Shown here: positions 15,314-22,136 of the stretch, in pieces
How positions within the stretch are numbered: position 1 is the stretch's first letter
Layout of the letters: the number at the start of each line of letters is the position of its first letter
From: an uncultured Clostridia bacterium
GTDB taxonomy: Bacteria; Bacillota; Clostridia; Christensenellales; UBA1242
Direction of reading: 5' to 3'
DNA: 53,521 nt
Assembly (NCBI GenBank): GCA_947623775.1
Contig: CANQHL010000001.1
Location: forward strand, 1 to 53,521
Made by a program: the position numbers and the translations under genes
The notes under the pieces: model-generated
Databases searched by the model: none
Told to the model about the DNA's origin: nothing
What the model saw: only the letters and a program-made list of their open reading frames with translations

Positions 15314-15943
15314 TTATTCGATTTCTATAACATCGTCATCATAATTTTCTTCATCTGTACAAATTTCTTCATCATATAAACTGTCTGGATTGACTGTTGA
15401 ATTATTGATAGATGCTGTTTTGCTGATAAATCCGTTGCTATCAATAAGGCTTTTATCAAGAAGATTGCCAGCATAACCCCAGCCGTATGCAAATGAACCA
15501 TCACGAAGAAGAAACCATCCATCATATTGATAACGCCCGGTGACAGGGTCTTGAGAAATAGGTAAACCTTCATTGAATAGTTTGCAGACGTAAACAGTGT
15601 GTGCAGGGTTTCTACCACCTTGTAATTCTGCTTCACCTTCGAGGATAAATTGATATTCAGCTGAATTTTCGCCAAAAATATCGATAATTTGTTGTTTTGT
15701 AAGATAAGTGCCAATCATAAATGATTTACTGTTCGCACACGTTTCTGTTATTTTTGGCTCTTTTTTAAAAAGTCGTTTTTTTTCAATAACTTCATAATGT
15801 TCCAAAATAATGCCTATGGCGTTGTCTGGTATTTGTCCCAAATCATCAAATCCAAAACTTGGAATATCGCGTGTTAAAATTGTTCTATTGTTAATGTCTT
15901 TAAAAGTTGCAACTGTTTTGAAATAGACTCGCTTGGTTGCCAT
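15314..15943 (-). CDS. YLDLE-tail family protein with divergent acidic tail (operon gene 1)
   Basis: 209 residues. The family core is present (V-Y-F-K-T-V-A at the start, L-G-Q-I-P-D-N-A-I-G-I-I-L, S-K-S-F-M-I-G-T-Y-L-T near 85-95, D-I-F-G-E-N-S-A-E). A G-W-F-L-L-R-D-G-S segment relates it to the 14275 protein. The tail is altered: a long acidic stretch ending D-D-V-I-E-I-E instead of Y-L-D-L-E, keeping hydrophobic-acidic-hydrophobic-Glu. It is first in the five-gene operon, behind a perfect consensus promoter and an AGGAGG ribosome binding site, so it is probably the most strongly translated member. Confidence 0.75.
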   Translation of the reverse strand: MATKRVYFKTVATFKDINNRTILTRDIPSFGFDDLGQIPDNAIGIILEHYEVIEKKRLFKKEPKITETCANSKSFMIGTYLTKQQIIDIFGENSAEYQFILEGEAELQGGRNPAHTVYVCKLFNEGLPISQDPVTGRYQYDGWFLLRDGSFAYGWGYAGNLLDKSLIDSNGFISKTASINNSTVNPDSLYDEEICTDEENYDDDVIEIE

Positions 15944-15971
15944 TTCAGCCTCCTAACTATTAATATAATTA

Positions 15972-16000
15972 ATTATATCAATAAAATAAATAATTGTCAA
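15972..16000 (-). promoter_or_regulatory. Consensus promoter of the five-gene YLDLE-tail operon
   Basis: Minus-strand TTGACA (16000-15995) and TATAAT (15977-15972) with a 17-bp spacer, a full match to consensus, about 30 bp before ATG 15943. A divergent promoter of the same quality starts 33 bp away. Confidence 0.88.
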
Positions 16001-16032
16001 TATAGAAAATATTTTCGTAATAAAATAAAACA

Positions 16033-16061
16033 TTGACAAAATAAATATTTTATATTATAAT
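16033..16061 (+). promoter_or_regulatory. Divergent consensus promoter of the 16084 gene
   Basis: TTGACA (16033-16038) and TATAAT (16056-16061), spacer 17 bp, AT-rich spacer. It sits back-to-back with the operon promoter on the other strand. Confidence 0.88.
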
Positions 16062-16083
16062 AAAGTTATAAAAGGAGAATGCA

Positions 16084-16476
16084 ATGGAAGAAAAGGTTGA
16101 CAAATTGTTATCATCAGCAAGAGTGCGTGGAGAGTGGGAATATAAAGCACTTCTTGATAGATATATTGGTGATAACGCCAAAGACGAGACAAAAGAAGAT
16201 GATGTAAGGCTTGCAAAAGTTATTAGACAATTGCTTGATTTTTATAAAGAACTTGGAGACAAGGAAAGGTATACTTTTGTTAGTGATGTTCTTGACTATT
16301 ACACATTGGTTGTAAAAGATGAGAAAGATATTTTTGGCAGACAAACACTTGAATTTCATGTGCCAGACAAAATTCGCAAAAGTTTATATAAGGGCTTTTT
16401 GGAGTTTCATGAAAACAGAAACCAAGAATTGTTAAATGATGCAGATGAATTATTTAAAGATGAAACTGAATTATAA
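16084..16476 (+). CDS. Hypothetical protein, small helical
   Basis: 130 residues, no family recognised. The sequence is charged and almost entirely helix-forming, with heptad-like spacing around V-R-L-A-K-V-I-R-Q-L-L-D-F-Y-K-E-L. No membrane segment, no cysteine pair, no DNA-binding motif. The end is acidic (D-E-L-F-K-D-E-T-E-L) but is not the Y-L-D-L-E tail. AAAGGAG precedes ATG 16084. It shares a divergent promoter region with the YLDLE-tail operon, so the two might be expressed under the same conditions. It is followed by a terminator. Confidence 0.65.
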   Translation: MEEKVDKLLSSARVRGEWEYKALLDRYIGDNAKDETKEDDVRLAKVIRQLLDFYKELGDKERYTFVSDVLDYYTLVVKDEKDIFGRQTLEFHVPDKIRKSLYKGFLEFHENRNQELLNDADELFKDETEL

Positions 16477-16575
16477 TTTTAAAAAATAAACAAAAAACCA
16501 GTCTTAAATTAAAAATTTATTTATACATTGAAAGGAGAAGAATTTATTCCTTAGCGTATAGAAATTTTTTAGCCT

Positions 16576-16602
16576 AAGGAAAAGAAATACTTTTCCTTTT
16601 TT
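16576..16602 (+). terminator. Terminator with an overlapping alternative hairpin
   Basis: AAGGAAAAG (16576-16584) pairs with CTTTTCCTT (16590-16598), followed by T. The same AAGGAA can instead pair with TTCCTTAG near 16547-16554, giving a mutually exclusive hairpin. Confidence 0.7.
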
Positions 16603-16603
16603 A

Positions 16604-16632
16604 TTGTCTTTTTTTATGAATTATGATAAAAT
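16604..16632 (+). promoter_or_regulatory. Promoter of the superoxide reductase gene
   Basis: TTGTCT (16604-16609) and TAAAAT (16627-16632) with a 17-bp spacer, 18 bp before the ATG. An ACGGAGG ribosome binding site lies between. Confidence 0.6.
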
Positions 16633-16650
16633 ATGTAACGGAGGTTAAAA

Positions 16651-17028
16651 ATGAAAAAATTAGTATTTTATAAATGCGAAATTTGTGGAAATGTTGTAAT
16701 TAAACTTGTTGATAAACATGTGCCTGTTTTTTGTTGCGGCAAGGTCATGAATGAAATTACACCAAACACACAGGAGGCTGCAACTGAAAAGCATATTCCT
16801 GTTGTTGAAATTAAAGATAATGAGGTTAAAGTAAAAGTTGGCTCAGTTGAACATCCAATGAACGAAGAACACTATATTTCCCATATAATATTAAAGACGG
16901 AAAAAGGATTTTGTGTTCGGGAGTTATCACCATCTGATAAACCAGAAACAACATTTATTATGTCACCAGATGATAAAGTAGAGTGTGTTTACAGTTTGTG
17001 TAATTTGCACGGACTTTGGCAAAATTAG
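16651..17028 (+). CDS. Desulfoferrodoxin (superoxide reductase)
   Basis: 125 residues, the normal length for the two-domain type. The N-terminal desulforedoxin centre has Cys9, Cys12, Cys28 and Cys29. The catalytic iron site has His48, His68, His74, Cys117 and His120, giving the His4-Cys square-pyramidal geometry. It reduces superoxide to hydrogen peroxide without making oxygen, using electrons from rubredoxin. This fits an anaerobe. It is followed after 8 bases by a membrane-anchored Ig-like protein and an MBL protein, so the three may be co-transcribed, though the link is not obvious functionally. Confidence 0.95.
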   Translation: MKKLVFYKCEICGNVVIKLVDKHVPVFCCGKVMNEITPNTQEAATEKHIPVVEIKDNEVKVKVGSVEHPMNEEHYISHIILKTEKGFCVRELSPSDKPETTFIMSPDDKVECVYSLCNLHGLWQN

Positions 17029-17036
17029 GAGTTTAA

Positions 17037-17432
17037 ATGGCAAAAAATTCGAAAAAAAGCAAAAAAAATGATAAAAAACGGCAAATTTTCTTATTTTCTA
17101 TGGTTATTATGCTTTTGATGGGGGCAGTCGTTGGTTATTTTATCGGCAAGGCAGTAATAAAAAATGATGAATTTGTAATAATAGGAAATGATGTCGTTGA
17201 AATCTATGTCGGGCAAACCTATCAAGATGAGGGGGCAAAAGCAATCTCATTTGGAAAAGATATTTCAAGCAAGATAGAGACCGAAAGCAATTTAAATCAA
17301 AATGAAGAGGGGCAATATTACATAAAATACACTGTAAACAATATTAGATATAAAGGTGTGGAGCGTTATCGTACAATAATTGTAAAAGCGTTGCCGGATG
17401 GTGAAGCGGAGGTGCAAAATGAAAGCATCTAG
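17037..17432 (+). CDS. Membrane-anchored Ig-like (DUF5011-type) domain protein
   Basis: 131 residues. A lysine-rich cytosolic start is followed by one membrane segment (about 16-39) and then an outside domain of about 75 residues. That domain has V-E-I-Y-V-G-Q-T-Y-Q-D-E-G-A-K-A, the opening of bacterial Ig-like DUF5011/HYR-like repeats, ending with R-T-I-I-V-K. Such domains are usually adhesive or structural. Here a single copy sits beside a secreted MBL-fold protein whose gene it overlaps by 14 bases, so it may be its partner at the cell surface. The ribosome binding site AGGAG overlaps the stop codon of the upstream gene. Confidence 0.7.
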   Translation: MAKNSKKSKKNDKKRQIFLFSMVIMLLMGAVVGYFIGKAVIKNDEFVIIGNDVVEIYVGQTYQDEGAKAISFGKDISSKIETESNLNQNEEGQYYIKYTVNNIRYKGVERYRTIIVKALPDGEAEVQNESI

Positions 17433-18525
17433 GATAATATTGTACACACTTATGGCAATTTTATTGTTTTTGGGTGGTGCGTTTGCGGGCTTTTGTGTTT
17501 ATACAATGGTTATTGCAAAACCTAAAAGTGATGTATATGTGTCGGGTGACCTATCCATTCATTTTATGGAACTTGGGAATCAGTATGTGGGAGACTCTAT
17601 TTTCATTCAATGCGGTAAAAATGATATACTTATAGATGCCGGTTCGAAAGAAAATAGTGCGACAACAATTATAAATTATGTTGATAATTATGTGAGCGAC
17701 AATAAACTTGAATATGTGATTGCCACACATGCACATCAAGATCATATTGCAGCATTTCCAAGCACGGGAAGCGTTGAGGGTGTTTTTGAACATTATGATG
17801 TTGGAACGATAATTGATTTTCCGAGAACAGATAAAGACACAGATATACTAAAAAAATATAGAAGTGCGGTGGATAAAGAAGTTGAAAATGGCAGTAAACA
17901 TTATACGGCATTAGAGTGCTTTAACAATGAGAATGGTGCGGAAAGGAAATATAAATTATCAGAGAATGTCGAACTTGAAATTTTATATAACTATTACTAT
18001 GAAAACAAATCATCTGATGAAAACAATTATTCGGTATGTGTTATGATAAATCAAGGTGACAATCATTATCTTTTCACCGGAGACCTTGAAAAAGAAGGTG
18101 AAATACATCTTGTAGATTATTATGAAGATAATTTCGGAGGACTTCCACATTGCGTTTTATACAAGGCTGGACATCATGGCTCAGGAACTTCATCAACGGA
18201 AGAACTTCTTGCAGCAATTACTCCTGAGATTGTTTGTATATGCACATGTGCCGGCACAAAGGAATATACATCAAATAATGATAACCAATTTCCATATCAG
18301 GTTACAGTAGATAAACTTGCAAAATATACTGATAAAGTGTATGTGACAACAGTTGTCGATGTATATGATAATGATGGTAAATGGACTGTAAAGTCAATGA
18401 ATGGCAACATAGTTTTCACTGTTAAAAATGGGAAATATGAAATTTCTTGCAGCAATAACAATTTAAAACTCAAAGATACTGAATGGTTTAAAAATAAAAG
18501 GATATGTCCTGAAAATTGGAAATAA
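17419..18525 (+). CDS. Membrane-anchored MBL-fold protein (ComEC C-terminal-like)
   Basis: 368 residues. An N-terminal membrane anchor (about 5-30) is followed by an external metallo-beta-lactamase domain: I-H-F-M-E-L-G near 53, T-H-A-H-Q-D-H near 110, a later F-T-G-D-L and K-A-G-H-H-G-S. The H-x-H-x-D-H and G-H-H-G-S pairs match the hydrolase half of ComEC/Rec2, here without the channel. A role in degrading external DNA or another phosphodiester is possible but unproven. Start ATG 17419 overlaps the Ig-like gene by 14 bases. A terminator follows. Confidence 0.8.
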   Translation: MKASRIILYTLMAILLFLGGAFAGFCVYTMVIAKPKSDVYVSGDLSIHFMELGNQYVGDSIFIQCGKNDILIDAGSKENSATTIINYVDNYVSDNKLEYVIATHAHQDHIAAFPSTGSVEGVFEHYDVGTIIDFPRTDKDTDILKKYRSAVDKEVENGSKHYTALECFNNENGAERKYKLSENVELEILYNYYYENKSSDENNYSVCVMINQGDNHYLFTGDLEKEGEIHLVDYYEDNFGGLPHCVLYKAGHHGSGTSSTEELLAAITPEIVCICTCAGTKEYTSNNDNQFPYQVTVDKLAKYTDKVYVTTVVDVYDNDGKWTVKSMNGNIVFTVKNGKYEISCSNNNLKLKDTEWFKNKRICPENWK

Positions 18526-18654
18526 TTTTGATAAAAATGCAAAAAATTATGAAAAACGCTGAAAAAAAACATCAAAATTATTAAATTATTGAAAAATTTG
18601 ATGTATTGCAAGAAAAATTTGCAGAAAAATTTTGATTTTTTTGAAGTAACGTGT

Positions 18655-18688
18655 ACAAAAAAAGAACAGATTATTCTGCTCTTTTTTG
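18655..18688 (+). terminator. Intrinsic terminator after the MBL gene
   Basis: AAAAAGAACAG, ATTATT loop, CTGCTCTTTTTT, with one mismatch in the stem. It lies 130 bp after the stop codon. Confidence 0.65.
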
Positions 18689-19041
18689 TTTGTGTTTTAA
18701 ATATATATATCAAAAATTAGGTATTTAATAATTTTCAAAGTTGTTTAAAGATTTATAGTAAGATTATTTTTAACTTAATTAATATTAGTATAAAAAAGTT
18801 TAATTAACTTTAGTTTAGTTTAAATTTATATTTAAAAAAGAGAAGTACTAAAACTCATGTACATAATAACTATTTTTGCTTTAAATCTATCTGACGCAAA
18901 GAATAAAAATCATGGCATTACATTAAAAATAAGTTATGAATTTGGTTTAAGAAAATAATGATTAAAGGCAGATTTATGGGCATCTTGCCAATAATTATAC
19001 ACATCATCTTACATATCATCTTAATCCTTTATATAAAATAA
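18689..19041. other. AT-rich gap with no gene seen
   Basis: About 350 bp of very AT-rich sequence between converging transcription units. I find no frame with a ribosome binding site, no tRNA-like cloverleaf and no clear hairpin apart from the flanking terminators. Short AT palindromes around 18820-18835 are expected from composition. Confidence 0.5.
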
Positions 19042-19061
19042 AGAGTAGGAAAACCTACTCT
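19042..19061 (-). terminator. Terminator built into the Y-L-D-L-E coding end
   Basis: AGAGTAGG (19042-19049), AAAA, CCTACTCT (19054-19061) is a perfect 8-bp stem. On the minus strand it runs into TTTATTTTAT. The Glu codon and TAG stop of the 19055 gene form the 5' arm. Confidence 0.8.
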
Positions 19062-19795
19062 AAGTCAAGAAATAATCCATTGTTGTAGTTATCATGTTCT
19101 GTTACGCTTTGTGGGTTAGGTGAGTGTACATTCTTTTGTTCATTTTCGACTCTTTTTAAAAGAGGGGCGAGATATTTAAATCCACTTAAAGCCACAACCG
19201 CTTCGGTCAAGTCTGTAAAATGTCGAAAATATTCTTCTACGCAAGGTTCGTGTGGATTTTCGCTAACTACTCTATTAACAAATGAACTTAAATTTAAATT
19301 ATGCAAAATTATATCATAAACATTGCCGTAATTTGAAATCATATCTTGTATTTTTGATTCACCATATTTGTCAAATGCGTTTTTTAACTTAGTTAAATTA
19401 TATTTTGCTATGGGGTATTTATATTTTTCTTCATCAGTAATAAAAAATATTTCCTTATAAGCCGTTGCAATTGACATTTTCATTTCATATTCGTTGGTAA
19501 ATTTTTCAAGATTGGTAATCTTGGTTTTAAAATATGATGATGGCAAATGGCAATGCCGTAAATCTTGAATTAAAACACATATATTTGGTAATTTTTCATT
19601 TTGGTCATCTGAATTATCATGAAAATCACCTGTTAATATATAAGGTGGTGCATCATTAGCTAAACTTTTTGCGATTTCAAGATACTGCTTCCATTTTTCA
19701 TAAATGTATGCGTTTTGAATTGTTATTTCGGGGCAGGGTTGAGTTGATAGAAATTCAGCCAACTTCTCTGCAGCATAAGCATCAGAAAATGTCAT
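19055..19795 (-). CDS. Unrelated-fold protein carrying the F-L-D-L-E tail
   Basis: 246 residues. The body is mostly helical, with no [YF]-x-[IF]-G motif and none of the strand pattern of the YLDLE-tail family, so I see no homology there. A T-G-D-F-H-D-N-S-D-D loop near 55-64 is the only possible metal-binding stretch. After a flexible, Asn- and Pro-containing linker the protein ends N-Y-N-N-G-L-F-L-D-L-E, matching the tail consensus. No signal peptide or membrane segment. It has its own promoter, an AGGAGA ribosome binding site and a terminator that includes its last codons. Function unknown. Confidence 0.7.
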   Translation of the reverse strand: MTFSDAYAAEKLAEFLSTQPCPEITIQNAYIYEKWKQYLEIAKSLANDAPPYILTGDFHDNSDDQNEKLPNICVLIQDLRHCHLPSSYFKTKITNLEKFTNEYEMKMSIATAYKEIFFITDEEKYKYPIAKYNLTKLKNAFDKYGESKIQDMISNYGNVYDIILHNLNLSSFVNRVVSENPHEPCVEEYFRHFTDLTEAVVALSGFKYLAPLLKRVENEQKNVHSPNPQSVTEHDNYNNGLFLDLE

Positions 19796-19813
19796 AAACT
19801 TTCTCCTGCAAAA

Positions 19814-19842
19814 AGTATAGCACCGTTGATATAAAAAGTCAA
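19814..19842 (-). promoter_or_regulatory. Promoter of the F-L-D-L-E protein gene
   Basis: Minus-strand TTGACT (19842-19837) and TATACT (19819-19814) with a 17-bp spacer. The -35 starts 4 bases after the stop codon of the upstream gene. Confidence 0.82.
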
Positions 19843-19845
19843 CTG

Positions 19846-20718
19846 CTAGTTTAGATTGTCTTGTATTTCACTTATTTTATCATTTTCAATGGAAAAATTG
19901 TAAATTATATTTTTATTATTGGAAATTGCGAAGCAGGAACATGGGTCAATCATATAAAAATAACTTACATCACCAAAAAATCCTTTTAATGTTTTTTCAT
20001 TTAGAGAACTTTTGAGATTGGATGAAAGATAATCCATTGCACCCGAGAAATCACCGCATTTGACTGCACTCATAAATTTATAAGGCAAAAGTTCATTTGG
20101 AGACATTTCTTCATTGCGTGAAAAATCTTGTTCTCGCAATTTAAGTCCATCTTTGTCAATAAAATATTTGCGGGTAATATTTTTATAATCTTCATTTTCT
20201 TCAAAAAGAGAGAACCCATTTTTATCAATTACAATGTCGCGCGCTGAAAACATTTTTGCAGAATTTGTCTTAATATTATAACAAATGATGTTTTTTTTAT
20301 CATTTTTATCAAATTTTACATAGTTTATGTGGTAAAAATGTCCAACAGTGATATTTGAAACGGGGTGAAACAGGTTGATGATTTTTTTATGATTTACTCC
20401 ATAAAATGTGATTTCTTTTTGTCCAATTTCAATTTTTGATGTGATGCCGTAGCTTTTAAAATCATGCACTACAACGTTTTCTGCAGAAAAGCCATCTAAT
20501 AAAAATACAAGACGTTTGCCGTCTTTTTCGATTATTCTATAATATGGAGCGGGTGTAGAGAAGTTGATTTCAAATGAAAATCTATCACGTTTTTCGGGGT
20601 AGATATATATTGGGTCTAGTATATCATCTAGAATAACATGTTCATTTATTGAAATATGTTCGTTTATGTCTCTATATTTAACCACGCATGGATATGAAGT
20701 GTAAATAATAGTTTTCAT
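19846..20718 (-). CDS. Hypothetical protein, beta-rich
   Basis: 290 residues, not recognised. Alternating hydrophobic patterns suggest a mainly beta structure for the first 150 residues (R-L-V-F-L-L-D-G-F, E-I-T-F-Y-G-V), then a helical block near 210-240, then a short aromatic C-terminus. There is no membrane segment or signal peptide and no Y-L-D-L-E tail. The start codon 20718 has no ribosome binding site; an AT-rich TATATT lies directly in front, so it could be leaderless. It is followed closely by the promoter of the F-L-D-L-E gene on the same strand. Confidence 0.6.
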   Translation of the reverse strand: MKTIIYTSYPCVVKYRDINEHISINEHVILDDILDPIYIYPEKRDRFSFEINFSTPAPYYRIIEKDGKRLVFLLDGFSAENVVVHDFKSYGITSKIEIGQKEITFYGVNHKKIINLFHPVSNITVGHFYHINYVKFDKNDKKNIICYNIKTNSAKMFSARDIVIDKNGFSLFEENEDYKNITRKYFIDKDGLKLREQDFSRNEEMSPNELLPYKFMSAVKCGDFSGAMDYLSSNLKSSLNEKTLKGFFGDVSYFYMIDPCSCFAISNNKNIIYNFSIENDKISEIQDNLN

Positions 20719-20862
20719 AATATAAAAATATGAGAGAATAAAGAGATTAATTACAAAATTTTGTCAAAAAATGATTATAAATACATAAAATAAACCAATT
20801 TGATGTAAGTTTATGTATAAATTCCTTTATTTGGTCTATAATTTGCGCAAGGAGTGAAAATT

Positions 20863-21582
20863 ATGAAAGGAATTTGGAAAAACAGCGAAGTAAAAGAATT
20901 ATTTTCCGTGGTCGAGGATTATAAGGGAAGCAATCGTTCATTGAAAGATGCGTTTATCTCTCATGCACAAAAATATGGACGAAAACCAAACAGTGTGAGA
21001 AATTATTATTATCACGAAGTGGATAATTTGAAAAATGACGGAAAAAGATTGGAAAAACTTGGAATAGATTTATCTCTTCACAATAAGGCGGCAATATCTT
21101 ACTTTTCGCAGGAGGAGGAAGAAAAACTGATGAAAGAAGTGGATGAAATGGTGAAAAAGGGAGTTTCTGTGAGAAAAGCATGCCTAAGTTTATCAGGTGG
21201 AGATGTAAGTCAAATGTTGAGGTATCAAAATAAATACAGAAATTATATTTTAAAAAACAAGCCGCAACCTCCAAAAGACAATGTTATAACTTTTAAAAAG
21301 GCACAGCGAACATTGACAGATGGCGAGGTTCAATCTTTGTTTATGGGGCTTGTGAGACTTGTGAAGAAAAACGCCCTTGAAGAAAGTGAGAGTTTATATA
21401 AAGAAAAGTTAAGCAAGGCAAATGATGAATTGCGAAAACTGCTTTTAAAACTTTCTTTGCGGGAACGAGATGTTGAGAAATTAAAAGCGGAAATGGACAA
21501 ATTGAAAAACGACAACATGTTGTTGGAAAGCAAAATGTTTCAAATGCGGTGCAAAAAAGCCGAAGAGTTGAATAAAGAATAA
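20863..21582 (+). CDS. Myb/SANT-like DNA-binding protein with C-terminal coiled coil
   Basis: 239 residues. G-I-W-K-N-S-E-V-K-E-L-F with R-K-P-N-S-V-R-N-Y-Y-Y near 47-57 forms a Myb-like helix-turn-helix with aromatic spacing. A second similar unit spans about 80-130 (F-S-Q-E-E-E-E-K-L to L-R-Y-Q-N-K-Y-R). From about 185 on it is a coiled coil with leucine heptads. This resembles RsfA-type sporulation regulators in layout, though the assignment is tentative. ATG 20863 is preferred because AAGGAG lies at 20849-20854; a GTG at 20854 is inside that site. TATAAT at 20837-20842 is a likely -10. A large hairpin terminator follows. Confidence 0.65.
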   Translation: MKGIWKNSEVKELFSVVEDYKGSNRSLKDAFISHAQKYGRKPNSVRNYYYHEVDNLKNDGKRLEKLGIDLSLHNKAAISYFSQEEEEKLMKEVDEMVKKGVSVRKACLSLSGGDVSQMLRYQNKYRNYILKNKPQPPKDNVITFKKAQRTLTDGEVQSLFMGLVRLVKKNALEESESLYKEKLSKANDELRKLLLKLSLRERDVEKLKAEMDKLKNDNMLLESKMFQMRCKKAEELNKE

Positions 21583-21599
21583 GTGTTTGCAGCACACAA

Positions 21600-21680
21600 A
21601 AAAAACACCAATATGTCTGAAAGGTATCTCATAAAGTTGTTAAACTTTTGAGTTTAATTCAGCCATATATGGTGTTTTTT
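21600..21680 (+). terminator. Long nested-hairpin terminator
   Basis: The outer stem AAAAACACCA-ATATG (from 21601) pairs with CATATATGGTGTTTTT (from 21664). A middle TCTGA/TTCAG and an inner AAAGTT-GTTA-AACTTT (21633-21648) give about 80 nt of structure before the T-run. It is longer than a plain terminator needs to be. Confidence 0.6.
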
Positions 21681-21722
21681 TATTTAAAAATAATAAAATA
21701 AATGGATTTTTTGAAGAATTTT

Positions 21723-22037
21723 TTAAATTTGTGGTTCTTCAAGTTCAATTCCACGTCTTTCCAAACTCCTTTCGCCAACAATCAAAGATGGTGAGAATAT
21801 TAATTTTTTTGGTAATGGAGTTTGTCCGCCTGCGGCTGGAGGAATAGGTGGGTCTTTTGGATTTATATCAAATATATCCTTTTTGTTGTAAAAATCATCT
21901 TTGATTTCAGGAAGTGAACCGATTTTTCTATAGTCGTTCATTATAGGACTTAAAATATAAACTTTTTCGCATTTGATTGATTCTTTAAAATCATCTGGAT
22001 TAAATTGGTTTTTTTTGTTATCACTTATTTTTTTCAT
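21723..22037 (-). CDS. Hypothetical small proline-rich protein
   Basis: 104 residues, not recognised. A lysine-rich start, a short hydrophobic V-Y-I-L-S-P-I, then a flexible proline-rich middle (P-K-D-P-P-I-P-P-A-A-G-G-Q) and a C-terminal G-I-E-L-E-E-P-Q-I. It looks mostly disordered. It has a perfect promoter and a GCGAGGG ribosome binding site at good spacing, which supports a real gene despite the odd composition. The I-E-L-E near the end is reminiscent of the Y-L-D-L-E tail but is not terminal, so I do not count it. Confidence 0.6.
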   Translation of the reverse strand: MKKISDNKKNQFNPDDFKESIKCEKVYILSPIMNDYRKIGSLPEIKDDFYNKKDIFDINPKDPPIPPAAGGQTPLPKKLIFSPSLIVGERSLERRGIELEEPQI

Positions 22038-22057
22038 TTTACCCTCGCTTTATCTAC

Positions 22058-22086
22058 ATTATAGCATATAAATAAAATTTTGTCAA
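22058..22086 (-). promoter_or_regulatory. Consensus promoter of the proline-rich protein gene
   Basis: Minus-strand TTGACA (22086-22081) and TATAAT (22063-22058), spacer 17 bp, full consensus. Confidence 0.88.
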
Positions 22087-22136
22087 CATTTAAAAAAAGA
22101 TAGCCTTATTTTATTAAATATGTTATTATATATAGT

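Noticed and set aside
15325..15714. 129-codon minus-strand frame inside the first operon gene
   Set aside because: It is a shifted frame within a clearly coding family member and lacks the family motifs and a ribosome binding site.
21723..21750. I-E-L-E near the end of the proline-rich protein as another tail
   Set aside because: It is followed by E-P-Q-I, so it is not at the C-terminus, and the aromatic is missing.
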